Source: Pricia antarctica (GTDB lineage Bacteria; Bacteroidota; Bacteroidia; Flavobacteriales; Flavobacteriaceae). From it: 64,000 nucleotides of DNA. The translations under genes and the position numbers were made by a program. Shown piece after piece: positions 48,579-58,009 of this stretch. The notes under the pieces were generated by a model that saw only the letters and a list, made by a program, of their open reading frames with translations, was not told the DNA's origin and made no database searches. The stretch is taken from the NCBI GenBank assembly GCA_011050085.1, contig DRGL01000024.1:1-64000 (forward strand). Direction: 5' to 3'. The number at the start of each line of letters is the position of its first letter. Position 1 is the stretch's first letter.

Positions 48579-48608
48579 ATTTGTAACTTTAGCAATTAAT
48601 ATCTAAAT

Positions 48609-48752
48609 ATGGGCGAATACACGATTTACGCAATTTTAGGGATACTTGTTGTAGTATATCTAATTATAACCTTGACAACTAAAAGAAGTTCGAATCACCG
48701 CAAAGACCGCAAATTTATGGATGACTACAAAAGGCGGGACAAGAATTCATAG
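48609..48752 (+). CDS. Small single-span membrane protein (47 residues)
   Basis: The ATG at 48609 opens a 47-codon frame ending in TAG. It has one hydrophobic helix (IYAILGILVVVYLIITL) after a four-residue N terminus, then a strongly basic, charged tail (KRSSNHRKDRKFMDDYKRRD). Coding composition is good, it starts 30 bp after the previous gene, and the cobalamin adenosyltransferase follows 70 bp later. Signal-anchor topology is likely, with the basic tail in the cytoplasm. The function is unknown. Confidence 0.6.
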   Translation: MGEYTIYAILGILVVVYLIITLTTKRSSNHRKDRKFMDDYKRRDKNS

Positions 48753-48822
48753 CGGTGATATTCTAAATAATGGATTACACTTTGCACTTTGGTCATCACG
48801 CTAACTAACACTAAACATTCTT

Positions 48823-49410
48823 ATGAAAATCTATACCAAAACCGGTGACGACGGCACTACGGGATTAATAGGCGGTACACGGGTCAAAAAGCATCATATC
48901 AGAATTGAAAGCTATGGCACGGTCGACGAATTGAACTCTTGGCTTGGACTGATACGAGATCAAAAAATCGATATCGATCTAAAAGAAGTTCTAAGTAAAA
49001 TACAGCAAAAGCTTTTTGTGATTGGAGCCATATTGGCTACAGATCCCGAGAAGGCTATTTTAAAAAATGGAAAGAAACGTTTAAATATAAGGGAAATTAC
49101 CGAAGCGGACATACGTTTTTTGGAGAAGCAAATAGACGCTATGGAAGCTGCTTTGCCCCCTATGACCCATTTCATCCTTCCGGGTGGGCATACAACGGTG
49201 TCATACTGTCATATTACGCGAACAGTGTGTCGCAGGGCCGAACGTATGTGTACGTTACTATATGAGCACACACCTTTCGACGGAAACGTACTCAAATATA
49301 TTAACCGACTTTCCGATTATCTGTTCGTACTGGCACGAAAATTGTCACAAGATTTACAAGCAAAAGAGATAAAATGGATACCCGAAAGTATTGATACCAA
49401 AGAAAATTAA
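48823..49410 (+). CDS. Cob(I)alamin adenosyltransferase (PduO/MMAB type)
   Basis: A 195-residue soluble enzyme that transfers the adenosyl group of ATP to cob(I)alamin, giving adenosylcobalamin. The ATP-binding N terminus is IYTKTGDDGTTGLIGGTRV, followed by ESYGTVDELNSWLGL; the C-terminal helix bundle has FILPGGH and TVCRRAERMC. The product is the cofactor of methylmalonyl-CoA mutase and, importantly for this window, of CarH-type photoreceptors such as the regulator at 17179. Its mRNA probably includes the small membrane protein just upstream. Confidence 0.93.
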   Translation: MKIYTKTGDDGTTGLIGGTRVKKHHIRIESYGTVDELNSWLGLIRDQKIDIDLKEVLSKIQQKLFVIGAILATDPEKAILKNGKKRLNIREITEADIRFLEKQIDAMEAALPPMTHFILPGGHTTVSYCHITRTVCRRAERMCTLLYEHTPFDGNVLKYINRLSDYLFVLARKLSQDLQAKEIKWIPESIDTKEN

Positions 49411-49498
49411 AATTGTTTTTGCTTTTCTCCAATAAAAACAGTATTTATTCGTTATCGCAGTATTAACTAACAAATTTTAGCAGAAAACGTCAATTTTA

Positions 49499-49529
49499 CT
49501 TGCCTATGTGCTTTTTAAAATTATTTTTG
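49499..49529 (+). promoter_or_regulatory. Promoter of the DUF2795 gene
   Basis: TTG at 49500-49502 and TATTTTTG at 49522-49529 are 19 bp apart, an ideal Bacteroidota -33/-7 pair. The ATG follows 26 bp after the -7 element. Confidence 0.65.
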
Positions 49530-49555
49530 CAAAAAATTAAAATCACAATAATAGC

Positions 49556-49780
49556 ATGTATTGGACATTAGAACTAGCATCATATTTGAGCGATGCACCC
49601 TGGCCGGCAACAAAGGACGAATTAATTGATTATTCCATTCGCACCGGCGCACCATTGGAGGTTGTTGAAAACCTACAATCTATGGAAGAGGAAGGTGGAG
49701 AGATTTACGAATCAATCGAAGAAATCTGGCCTGATTACCCGACCGAAGAAGATTACCTCTGGAACGAGGATGAATACTGA
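49556..49780 (+). CDS. DUF2795 small acidic protein
   Basis: A 74-residue soluble, highly acidic protein (ending DYPTEEDYLWNEDEY). Residues 1-50 (MYWTLELASYLSDAPWPATKDELIDY) form the DUF2795 fold, found in many Bacteroidota with no known activity. It has its own promoter and terminator, so it is a monocistronic gene and likely well expressed. Confidence 0.88.
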   Translation: MYWTLELASYLSDAPWPATKDELIDYSIRTGAPLEVVENLQSMEEEGGEIYESIEEIWPDYPTEEDYLWNEDEY

Positions 49781-49803
49781 TAAATCACGGTACGTTGATT
49801 AAT

Positions 49804-49831
49804 AAAAAAGTCTCTATGGAGACTTTTTTTT
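49804..49831 (+). terminator. Rho-independent terminator of the DUF2795 gene
   Basis: Stem AAAAAAGTCTC (49804-49814) pairs with GAGACTTTTTT (49819-49829), with a 4-base loop and continuing T. Confidence 0.85.
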
Positions 49832-50215
49832 ATATACACCAGTGAAAATAATTACCTGCTCCAAGCAATTCCCTACCACACCACCTTAATTTGTTGTAGA
49901 ATCACATATAATACGGTAAACCGATTACTCCTTAATTAGTTTTTGGAGATGGATTTTAAAATAATTCAGGACTATGTAGTAATTATGGCTGGCTTACTAA
50001 GAACCGCTCAGCCGACATACCTCTGTTTTATTCGTAGCTAAAAGAGAAGGAATAAAGGAGTTCTTTATGTAATTTTGGCAGACAGACTATCTTTTATTGT
50101 CCGAAATACATTGTTGGAATGTCTTTTGCTCAAATATTAACATCAGTCTTGAAAAGATACTTCACCGCTAAATACACCCATAGGGAGAGAGCGGTATAAT
50201 ATAAACACATATAAA
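49832..50215. other. Upstream region of secA
   Basis: 384 bp with no ORF. TAATTTTG at 50070-50077 matches the -7 consensus and could start a leader of about 135 bases. Within that leader ACCGCT and AGCGGT (about 50164 and 50189) form a short inverted repeat. No known riboswitch pattern was recognised. Confidence 0.35.
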
Positions 50216-53200
50216 ATGAGTCTTCTAAATTCCGTTTTAAAAATATTCGTTGGCGACAAGTCGAAAAAAGACGTACAGGCCCTTAAACCTATAGTCGAGC
50301 AGATAAAATCTTTCGAAAAACAATTAGAACCCTTAAGCAACGACGAACTGCGTGATAAGACTAAAACCTTCAAACTTAAGATTGCGGAAGATATTGGTGA
50401 AATAACCAAGCAAATTTCCACTTTGGAGGAAGAAGTAAAGGCATCGGACGATATCGATAAAAATGAAGACATCTATGCTGAAATCGACAGATTAAAGGAA
50501 GAGGCTTACACCATCACTGAAAATTCTTTGAATGAAATTTTACCGGTTGCCTATGCCGTCGTAAAAGAAACTGCCAAGCGTTTCGCCCACAACGAAACAT
50601 TGACCGTTACCGCATCCGAATATGACAGGGAACTTTCCGGTAAGAAAGACTATGTGACTTTGGACGGCGAATCGGCCATATGGAAGAATTCTTGGGATGC
50701 TGCGGGTAAGGAAGTCACTTGGGATATGATACATTATGATGTACAGCTCATTGGCGGTATTGCGATGCATCAAGGTAAAATTGCCGAAATGCAGACCGGT
50801 GAAGGAAAAACCCTTGTAGCTACCCTTCCGTTATATCTAAATGCACTGGCCGGCAAGGGAACCCATTTGGTAACCGTAAACGATTATTTGGCTAAACGGG
50901 ATAGTGCCTGGATGGCCCCGATCTTTCAATTCCACGGTCTGACCGTAGATTGTATCGACCACCACCGTCCGAATTCCGCTGGAAGGAGAGCTGCTTACAA
51001 CGCGGATATTACGTATGGCACAAACAACGAATTCGGGTTTGATTACCTGCGCGATAACATGGCCCACAAACCTAAGGATATCGTACAACGCCCTCACCAT
51101 TACGCTATCGTTGATGAGGTCGATTCCGTATTGGTAGATGATGCCCGTACACCATTGATAATATCTGGACCGGTACCCGAAGGTGACCGCCATGAATTCA
51201 ACGAGCTCAAACCTAAGGTAGGTGATATTGTCAACAAGCAACGGCAGCATCTGACCGGTGTATTGGCCGAGGCAAAAAAACTGATTGCTGAGGGTGATAC
51301 CAAAGAGGGCGGTTTTCAGCTTTTGAGGGTACACAGAGGTCTCCCAAAAAATAAGCCTTTGATTAAGTTCCTAAGTGAAGAGGGTGTAAAGCAACTTCTG
51401 CAGAAGACCGAGAATTACTACATGCAGGACAATAATCGTGAAATGCCTAAGGTAGATGAAGATTTGCTTTTCGTAATCGATGAAAAGAACAACCAAATAG
51501 AACTCACTGATAAGGGTGTGGACTATATTTCTGGAGAACAAAATCGCGACTTTTTTGTAATGCCCGATATTGGTGGTGAGATTGCCAAAATCGAGAACCA
51601 AAACTTAGAAATCGAAAAAGAAGCTGAATTGAAGGAACAGCTCTTTAAAGATTTTGGGATAAAAAGTGAGCGAATACACACCCTGAGCCAATTATTGAAG
51701 GCCTATACCCTTTTTGAAAAGGATGTGGAATATGTGGTCATGGATAATAAAGTAATGATCGTTGATGAACAGACCGGTCGTATTATGGATGGCCGACGGT
51801 ATTCCGACGGATTGCACCAAGCTATCGAAGCCAAGGAAAACGTAAAAATAGAGGCATTGACCCAAACCTTCGCCACGGTCACCCTGCAGAACTATTTTAG
51901 AATGTACAATAAACTGTCAGGTATGACCGGTACGGCAGTTACCGAAGCAGGCGAACTTTGGGAAATCTATAAATTGGACGTAATGGAGATTCCGACCAAC
52001 CGCCCTATCGCACGTGATGACCAAAACGATTTAATCTATAAGACCAAGCGCGAAAAGTATAATGCAATTATAGACCAAGTGACCAAACTTTCAAATGCTG
52101 GAAGGCCCGTATTGATAGGTACCACCTCAGTTGAAATTTCGGAACTATTGTCCCGTATGCTAAATATCCGAAAGGTACCACACAATGTATTGAATGCGAA
52201 GCTCCATAAAAAGGAGGCCGATGTGGTCGCGGAAGCCGGTAAGTCGGGCATTGTAACCATTGCTACCAATATGGCGGGCCGTGGTACGGATATCAAGCTT
52301 TCCGATGCCGTTAAAAAAGCAGGTGGTCTCGCTATTGTTGGTACCGAGCGCCATGATTCCCGTCGAGTAGATAGACAGTTGCGCGGTCGATCAGGTCGGC
52401 AGGGTGATCCGGGAAGTTCGCAATTCTACGTCTCTCTTGAAGATAACCTAATGCGCCTATTTGGCTCTGAACGGGTAGCCAAGATGATGGACAGAATGGG
52501 CTTGGAAGAAGGTGAGGTCATTCAGCACGGTATGATGACCAAATCTATCGAACGTGCCCAGAAAAAGGTGGAGGAAAACAACTTCGGAGTTCGTAAGCGA
52601 TTGTTGGAGTATGATGACGTGATGAACGCACAACGTGAAGTTGTCTATAAGAGAAGACGTCACGCCTTACAAGGCGAGCGGTTAAAAGTGGATATCGCCA
52701 ACATGATCTACGACACTTGTGAGGTGATTACAGAAACGAACAAGGCTGCCAATGACTACAAAAATTTTGAGTTTGAACTGATCAAATATTTTTCGATTAC
52801 GTCACCAATCGAAGAAGCCGATTTCTCAAGAATGACCGCGCGTGACATTGCTACAAGAATTTACGCGAACATATATCAACACTATCAGGAAAAGATGGAG
52901 CGCAATGCTGCCTCAGCTTTTCCAGTCATTAAAAAAGTATATGAAGACAACGCGAATAAGTTCGAGCGAATCGTTGTTCCCTTTACCGACGGGGTAAAAA
53001 CTTTGAATGTCGTCACTGACTTGCAAGGAGCATACGAAAGTGATGGAAAGCAATTGGTTACCGATTTTGAAAAGAACATCAGTCTAGCTATTATCGACGA
53101 AGCCTGGAAAACGCATTTACGAAAGATGGACGAGTTAAAACAATCCGTTCAACTTGCGGTCCATGAGCAAAAAGACCCGCTTCTAATCTATAAATTCGAG

Positions 53201-53578
53201 GCTTTCGAACTCTTTAAACTTATGATCGATAAGGTTAATAAAGAAGTCGTTTCTTTTCTATTTAAAGGTGAACTGCCAAGTGGCAACCCTAATGAAATTC
53301 AAGAAGAGCGAAAATTAAGACTGCCGAAAGAAGAATTACAAACTAGTAAAGCCGAAATTCCGAACAGTGATGAGCTTGCAGCACAAAATCGGGCTGCAGG
53401 TCAAACACAGGGACAGCGACCGCAAGTAACGGAAACAGTAGTTCGTGAACGTCCAAAAATAGGGCGTAATGACAGGGTAACTATTAAGAACGTTCTTTCC
53501 GGCGAGAGTAAAAGCGTAAAATACAAACAGGCAGAACCATTAATCGATAGAGGCGAATGGGTTTTGACCGAGGATTAA
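50216..53578 (+). CDS. secA: Preprotein translocase ATPase SecA
   Basis: A 1120-residue motor of Sec export. NBD1 has Walker A EMQTGEGKTLVATLPLYLNAL and Walker B IVDEVDSVLVDDARTPLIISGP; NBD2 has GRGTDIKLSDAV and RQLRGRSGRQGDPG. The helical scaffold and wing region (about 820-1010) includes DEAWKTHLRKMDELKQSV. It is about 220 residues longer than E. coli SecA because of insertions in NBD1 (about 330-480, including AKKLIAEGDTKEGGFQLLR) and a longer linker before the C terminus; this is normal in Bacteroidota. The C-terminal metal-binding cysteines are absent and are replaced by a basic tail, KIGRNDRVTIKNVLSG. Confidence 0.97.
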   Translation: MSLLNSVLKIFVGDKSKKDVQALKPIVEQIKSFEKQLEPLSNDELRDKTKTFKLKIAEDIGEITKQISTLEEEVKASDDIDKNEDIYAEIDRLKEEAYTITENSLNEILPVAYAVVKETAKRFAHNETLTVTASEYDRELSGKKDYVTLDGESAIWKNSWDAAGKEVTWDMIHYDVQLIGGIAMHQGKIAEMQTGEGKTLVATLPLYLNALAGKGTHLVTVNDYLAKRDSAWMAPIFQFHGLTVDCIDHHRPNSAGRRAAYNADITYGTNNEFGFDYLRDNMAHKPKDIVQRPHHYAIVDEVDSVLVDDARTPLIISGPVPEGDRHEFNELKPKVGDIVNKQRQHLTGVLAEAKKLIAEGDTKEGGFQLLRVHRGLPKNKPLIKFLSEEGVKQLLQKTENYYMQDNNREMPKVDEDLLFVIDEKNNQIELTDKGVDYISGEQNRDFFVMPDIGGEIAKIENQNLEIEKEAELKEQLFKDFGIKSERIHTLSQLLKAYTLFEKDVEYVVMDNKVMIVDEQTGRIMDGRRYSDGLHQAIEAKENVKIEALTQTFATVTLQNYFRMYNKLSGMTGTAVTEAGELWEIYKLDVMEIPTNRPIARDDQNDLIYKTKREKYNAIIDQVTKLSNAGRPVLIGTTSVEISELLSRMLNIRKVPHNVLNAKLHKKEADVVAEAGKSGIVTIATNMAGRGTDIKLSDAVKKAGGLAIVGTERHDSRRVDRQLRGRSGRQGDPGSSQFYVSLEDNLMRLFGSERVAKMMDRMGLEEGEVIQHGMMTKSIERAQKKVEENNFGVRKRLLEYDDVMNAQREVVYKRRRHALQGERLKVDIANMIYDTCEVITETNKAANDYKNFEFELIKYFSITSPIEEADFSRMTARDIATRIYANIYQHYQEKMERNAASAFPVIKKVYEDNANKFERIVVPFTDGVKTLNVVTDLQGAYESDGKQLVTDFEKNISLAIIDEAWKTHLRKMDELKQSVQLAVHEQKDPLLIYKFEAFELFKLMIDKVNKEVVSFLFKGELPSGNPNEIQEERKLRLPKEELQTSKAEIPNSDELAAQNRAAGQTQGQRPQVTETVVRERPKIGRNDRVTIKNVLSGESKSVKYKQAEPLIDRGEWVLTED

Positions 53579-53600
53579 ATATATCTTTATGCATTAATTT

Positions 53601-53633
53601 AAACGGCGACCCCAATAGGTCGCCGTTTTTTTT
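53601..53633 (+). terminator. Rho-independent terminator of secA
   Basis: GC-rich stem AACGGCGACC pairs with GGTCGCCGTT (53602-53627), with a 6-base loop and eight T. Confidence 0.9.
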
Positions 53634-53958
53634 CGCGCTATTATTTTTCAGCACTCTGTTTAATGTGTATTAAATCTCAAACACTGAGAACACGTCTTTA
53701 CTTTAATTGTACATTAAAAGCAATACGTATAAAGAATTCAAAGCAGTATACAGCTACATTCTAAAATTCATCAACCTGCTCATACATGGATTTTTGGACG
53801 ATTATACGCTTGCGCATTCCATTATAATGATCTAAAATTGGCAAACCTATTTTAGGATAAATTTCCTTTTATTCGATGAATTCACTTACTTTATGCAAGG
53901 ACAGGTGATTTTTTATACAGTTATTGCTCTTTTAAAGGATTTCTTTTAAAACCTATCG
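53634..53958. other. Intergenic region before the first HisKA_2 kinase
   Basis: 325 bp, AT-rich. No ORF, and no perfect TAnnTTTG with a matching -33. Confidence 0.35.
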
Positions 53959-55176
53959 ATGCAAGATTCAAAAGAAATCAGTTATAAAACGACCGACCAG
54001 ACCAGGTTACTTTATAGGTTCGTCTACATCTCTTCAGCGTTGACCGCTGTCTCTGGTTTGCTATGCCTTTACCCACTACGAATTTATGGTGTAGTGCCTA
54101 CGGCATTTTTTTGTTACACCCTTTTTGCCCCTATCAACATCCTACTATTTAAGAAATTCGGTGGATTAAAACTTACCGCGATACGTTCTGCCATTATCTC
54201 CTTAACAGTGACCTTGGCGATTATTCTTTTTAGCGGTGGTATAAACAGTCCGTTTATATTCATTTTGGCCGTTATTGTGCTTGGCGGTTATGCCGGAGCG
54301 CGAATTTTCGGAACCGTGTATTTATACGCCGTACTGTTTGCCGTACTATTGATCTATGGTATGGGTGAATGGAGCCCTAAATTTTTAATCAATGAAGTAC
54401 CTATCGCATCTCAACCACACTTCGGTTTAATTTGTGTACTTTTTTCTGTCTACCTTGTGGGCGGCGTATTTGGAAGGAACATATTGAGAGCGCATAGGGC
54501 CTTGAATACATCGAAATCAGAATTAGAAAAGCGTATAGCTGAAAAGGAGTTCCTACTTCGGGAAGTGCATCATCGCGTAAAGAACAACTTACAGACAGTC
54601 TCCAGTCTTTTGAGTCTTCAAGGCAAAAACTCCTGCAATAAAAAAATTCAGGAATTGATTGAAGGCAGTCAGAATCGCGTAATTTCTATGGCTATCATAC
54701 ATGAAATGCTCTATATTCGAAATGACCTTTCAAAAATCGAATTTAGGAGTTATGTTAAGGAGTTAACGGATTATCTAATAAATTCCAACCAAATAAAGAA
54801 CAAAAACATACACATTCAAATCGACATACCCGAAGTACAATTAGGCATTGATACTGCTATATTACTAGGGCTTCTTATTAACGAGACTGTTACCAACTCT
54901 CTTAAATATGGATTTCCACCTGATGCAGAAGGACTGATAACCTTGACATTAACTAGAGAAGACGGCGAAAATTCATATCTTTTACAAATCTGTGATAACG
55001 GAATAGGGTTCTCGAAAGATTTAGATTTCAGAAACTCAAAATCGCTAGGCTTAAAATTGATTCATAATCTAGCACGTCAACTTAGGGGTTCTGTACAGCG
55101 CAAACCATCTGAAAAAGGCACCAATTATCAAGTTGTTTTCAAGGATGTGAATAGACACATGGGTAAAATTACCTAA
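53959..55176 (+). CDS. HisKA_2 membrane sensor histidine kinase (copy 1)
   Basis: A 405-residue kinase. Six hydrophobic segments (about 22-40, 46-66, 78-94, 98-113, 120-135, 155-172) form a membrane sensor with the loop SGGINSPFIF at 92-101. A short coiled coil (180-200) leads to the HisKA_2 helix REVHHRVKNNLQTVSSLLSLQ, with the phospho-acceptor His at 204/205. The HATPase_c domain has LLINETVTNSLKYGFP and the DNGIGF box. The cognate response regulator is not adjacent. A close paralogue follows after 68 bp. Confidence 0.92.
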   Translation: MQDSKEISYKTTDQTRLLYRFVYISSALTAVSGLLCLYPLRIYGVVPTAFFCYTLFAPINILLFKKFGGLKLTAIRSAIISLTVTLAIILFSGGINSPFIFILAVIVLGGYAGARIFGTVYLYAVLFAVLLIYGMGEWSPKFLINEVPIASQPHFGLICVLFSVYLVGGVFGRNILRAHRALNTSKSELEKRIAEKEFLLREVHHRVKNNLQTVSSLLSLQGKNSCNKKIQELIEGSQNRVISMAIIHEMLYIRNDLSKIEFRSYVKELTDYLINSNQIKNKNIHIQIDIPEVQLGIDTAILLGLLINETVTNSLKYGFPPDAEGLITLTLTREDGENSYLLQICDNGIGFSKDLDFRNSKSLGLKLIHNLARQLRGSVQRKPSEKGTNYQVVFKDVNRHMGKIT

Positions 55177-55244
55177 TTTCGATTTACTCATATTTCGAAA
55201 CTATGAATAGAGGTCTTTCCCTTGGAAGGTAAAATTGCACGGAT

Positions 55245-56459
55245 ATGCAAAAAAATCAAAAACTGGAAGACCGGCTGAAAGACAAGGCTCGTTTGGTCAT
55301 TAAAGTCAATTATTTCAGTTCAATTTTTGCTTTGTTGTTCGGCTTAATATGTATTTTTCTTTTGGATATAACGAAGGTTATACCTTATGTGTTTTTAATT
55401 TTTGGAGTCCTTAACTTAATCAACACCTTATGTTACAACTATCACCGCAGTCTTATCCTGACTTATAATATTGTTTCGATTATGACCTTGACGGGAGCTA
55501 TTATTATCACGCTCTACAGTGGTGGCATCAACAGTCCTTTCATATTCGTTCTTGCCCTTATCGTGGTTGCAGGATATGTTACGACCAAAGCGTATGGAAC
55601 AGTTTACCTTAACCTCAATCTTCTCATTATAGTATTAATCTATTCGCAGAGTATAGTAGACTTCAGTTTTGTCAGCAATGTCGTACCCGAGAAATCTAAA
55701 AACCTTTTTGCACTGTTCAGCATTCTATTTTCGGTATATTTATTAGGAGGGGTTTTCGGAAAAAATTTGTTACATGCCCATCATAATCTTTATAAGACCA
55801 AAAACGAACTAGAGGAAAAGATCAATGAAAAAGAAACCTTGATAAAAGAGGTGCACCATAGGGTCAAAAACAATCTACAGACAATTTCTAGCTTACTCAG
55901 TCTACAATCAAGAAATACCACAGACCCCGAGGTCAAGAACCTTCTTAAAAGTAGCCAAAATCGGGTTATATCTATGGCTATGGTTCACGAAATGCTCTAC
56001 ATGCGCGAGGATTTATCCAACATCGAGTACCAATCTTACGTTCAAGAACTTGCAGAATATTTAGTACGCTCTATAAAGGGTACTAGCAGTAACATTAGTC
56101 TAGAAATAGATATCCCTGAAATAAAACTAAATATAGATACTGCCATTCCTTTAGGTCTTTTGATAAATGAGACACTGACCAATGCCCTTAAATACGGCAT
56201 TATTAATGAGGAAAAAGGTCGTATATACGTTAAATTACGAAAAGATAGGGACCATCAGTTTGTTTTGAATATAGGAGATAATGGCAAAGGCTTTTCTGAG
56301 GATGTTACCTATAAAAATTCCCAATCATTAGGATTAAAATTGATTCATAACCTGACCCGACAGTTGCAAGGTTCCATTGAGCGTGACCTTTCGAAAAAAG
56401 GAACGCACTACGAAATGAAATTTAAACAGATTCGGGGTCAGACCCCTTCCGTTACATGA
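55245..56459 (+). CDS. HisKA_2 membrane sensor histidine kinase (copy 2)
   Basis: A 404-residue kinase with the same architecture as the preceding gene, alignable over its length almost without gaps. The six-helix sensor keeps SGGINSPFIF at the same position (92-101), and the histidine pair is again at 204/205 in KEVHHRVKNNLQTISSLLSLQ. The N box is LLINETLTNALKYGI and the G box is DNGKGFSED. The membrane parts have diverged more than the kinase core. The pair is a tandem duplication that probably answers to related signals. Confidence 0.92.
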   Translation: MQKNQKLEDRLKDKARLVIKVNYFSSIFALLFGLICIFLLDITKVIPYVFLIFGVLNLINTLCYNYHRSLILTYNIVSIMTLTGAIIITLYSGGINSPFIFVLALIVVAGYVTTKAYGTVYLNLNLLIIVLIYSQSIVDFSFVSNVVPEKSKNLFALFSILFSVYLLGGVFGKNLLHAHHNLYKTKNELEEKINEKETLIKEVHHRVKNNLQTISSLLSLQSRNTTDPEVKNLLKSSQNRVISMAMVHEMLYMREDLSNIEYQSYVQELAEYLVRSIKGTSSNISLEIDIPEIKLNIDTAIPLGLLINETLTNALKYGIINEEKGRIYVKLRKDRDHQFVLNIGDNGKGFSEDVTYKNSQSLGLKLIHNLTRQLQGSIERDLSKKGTHYEMKFKQIRGQTPSVT

Positions 56460-56773
56460 AACAACAGTATAATGATTTCAACGGGCATTTAAAAATTCAG
56501 CTTCCCATTGTTACCTACATTATTTTTTATCTAAAGAGACGGAAGATATAGTAGAAAGCTAAAGTCTCAAGGTTGGGGCGACCATCTTAGAAATAGATGT
56601 ACTGGGGTATTCAAATTATATTCTATTGCCGGTGTCTTGGGAATGCGTTTATGTTATCAAATCAAGTGGGTACGAAATATAAAGACTAGCAATGACGAGC
56701 AAGGCGATGAAAACAGGTTAATATAGATTTGGTGCAGACAGTCGGAAGTCCGGCATATGTTGATATCAATCTG
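56460..56773. other. Intergenic region after the kinase pair
   Basis: 314 bp between convergent genes. No ORF, hairpin or repeat could be supported. Confidence 0.35.
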
Positions 56774-57037
56774 CTAAGCTAATTTCGGATTCGTTTTTTT
56801 AGTAGTGAATTCCAAAGCCTTCACGATACGGGCATTTTGAAATTTATACAAACGAACTATAGTGTTCTCGGTGCTAGCTTTAATTTGCGGAGTAATGCTA
56901 GCAGAGCTAGTGCCATTAACCAGAACAATGCCCATTTCAATACCATCAACTTTAACATCTGTTTTTAAATTTGCAAGAGCAGTAGCTCCAAAGGTTAGCA
57001 TAAAGAATAAGGTTATAATAGCTTTCATAGTTTGCAT
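56774..57037 (-). CDS. Small secreted protein, LYK-x9-LxF family member 1
   Basis: An 87-residue protein; the second ATG at 57028 (MKAIITLFF) is an equally good start. A signal peptide ends near ATALA. The mature part of about 65 residues finishes with IVRLYKFQNARIVKALEF followed by TTKKTNP. This C-terminal pattern, LYK-x9-L-x-F-x2-K, is shared with the proteins at 57255 and 62279. There is no known domain and no lipobox. Upstream, CGTCAAACGGTAA (57126-57138) then ATCCGAT closely resembles elements before the sister genes. The function is unknown. Confidence 0.7.
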   Translation of the reverse strand: MQTMKAIITLFFMLTFGATALANLKTDVKVDGIEMGIVLVNGTSSASITPQIKASTENTIVRLYKFQNARIVKALEFTTKKTNPKLA

Positions 57038-57125
57038 TTAATTACATAAATATAACATGAAAACGACTATTGACATGAACTTAATCCGTTGTAAACCAAT
57101 GTTTTTCGGTAAATGTAAAAAACTA

Positions 57126-57150
57126 CGTCAAACGGTAAATTTTATCCGAT
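57126..57150 (-). promoter_or_regulatory. Shared upstream element of small secreted protein 1
   Basis: CGTCAAACGGTAA (57126-57138), five bases, then ATCCGAT, 89 bp from the gene start. The element before the 62279 gene has CGTCAAAGCGTAA plus ATCGGAT at 87 bp, and the one before 57255 has TTCGGTAA, five bases, ATCCGAT. On the minus strand it reads TTACCGTTTGACG, near the LytTR-type half-site pattern. Confidence 0.45.
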
Positions 57151-57254
57151 TAGCGTTTCATAACTTCAAAACCGGGTATCGGAAGAATGTACTTTTAAAC
57201 GGTGTTCTTAGTAGCTGTGTCTTATAAATATTTGGTTAAGGGCTTTAATGATTG

Positions 57255-57494
57255 TTACGCCATCTTTGCGCGATTTGCTTTTGTTGTAAACGTAAGCTCT
57301 TTTTTAACTCTCGTATCAACACGTTTATAAAGACGAGTAATCTCACTGGTAGTTTCTAGTGTAACTTCCTCAAAAGTAGTTTCTGTTACGATAGCCACTT
57401 CGACTTTACTATCCTGAACATTTTTAGCGACCGTTTCGGCTTGTGCGCTAAATCCGATTGAAAGAAAAATTAGTAAAGTTGCTATAGTTTTCAT
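57255..57494 (-). CDS. Small secreted protein, LYK-x9-LxF family member 2
   Basis: 79 residues from the ATG at 57494 (MKTIATLLIFLSIGFSAQAE); the open frame extends to 57611, but the upstream part lacks signal logic. After the signal peptide the mature chain is threonine/glutamate-rich and ends in ITRLYKRVDTRVKKELTF followed by TTKANRAK, matching the member at 56774 closely in the last 25 residues while the middle has diverged. A TTCGGTAA-N5-ATCCGAT element lies about 75 bp upstream. The function is unknown. Confidence 0.7.
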   Translation of the reverse strand: MKTIATLLIFLSIGFSAQAETVAKNVQDSKVEVAIVTETTFEEVTLETTSEITRLYKRVDTRVKKELTFTTKANRAKMA

Positions 57495-57564
57495 AAGATA
57501 CGTTTTACATATATAGAACGCCATAGAGGGTATTCTAGAGGGTTGTAAACCGTTGAAAGCCATA

Positions 57565-57589
57565 TCATTTTCGGTAATCTGCATCCGAT
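57565..57589 (-). promoter_or_regulatory. Shared upstream element of small secreted protein 2
   Basis: TTTTCGGTAA (57568-57577), five bases, ATCCGAT (57583-57589). The same order and spacing occur before the sister gene at 56774, which also has a second TTTTTCGGTAA at 57102-57112. Confidence 0.4.
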
Positions 57590-57730
57590 GGGACAAAAGG
57601 TAAAAAAGCATCGCTGAACGGATTTATGTTCAATAACACTTTATCTGAACAATCTGCATTTCAACCTTATTTTGGCTTAATCTTTTTCAGCTATTGCGCA
57701 GCATATGTATTTTTATTTACTTTTATCGGT

Positions 57731-57916
57731 ATGGATTTAAAGAAGATTTTCGGTACCGTACTTACCTTATTAGGCATTGGAGGCCTAATATATACTGCTA
57801 TACTTTTCGCCAATGATTCAGGCACTACCAAAATGTTGCTTGTTTACGGTGTTCTTGGAGCGATATTCTTTTTTTCGGGCGTTGGGCTTGTGCGCAACAC
57901 CAAGGAGAAGAGCTAA
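57731..57916 (+). CDS. Small conserved two-span membrane protein
   Basis: 61 residues from ATG 57731 (MDLKKIFGTVLTLLGIGGLIY); the frame is open from 57626 but the upstream part is not credible. Two hydrophobic helices (about 7-25 and 36-54) are joined by a short polar loop (NDSGTTK) and end in a basic tail (VRNTKEKS). This small protein type is widespread in flavobacteria without known function. It ends 94 bp before the convergent permease gene. Confidence 0.7.
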   Translation: MDLKKIFGTVLTLLGIGGLIYTAILFANDSGTTKMLLVYGVLGAIFFFSGVGLVRNTKEKS

Positions 57917-58009
57917 AAGTCTACTTTCCTTTCATTATTGGGCGTATTTTATTTTGGTGTATCCCAGTAAAAAATACCAACATTTTTTGCAAACAAGGAT
58001 GGAAGAGAT

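Noticed and set aside
48579-48822. A cobalamin riboswitch before the adenosyltransferase
   Set aside because: The space is largely filled by the 47-residue gene and I see no B12-box-like sequence.
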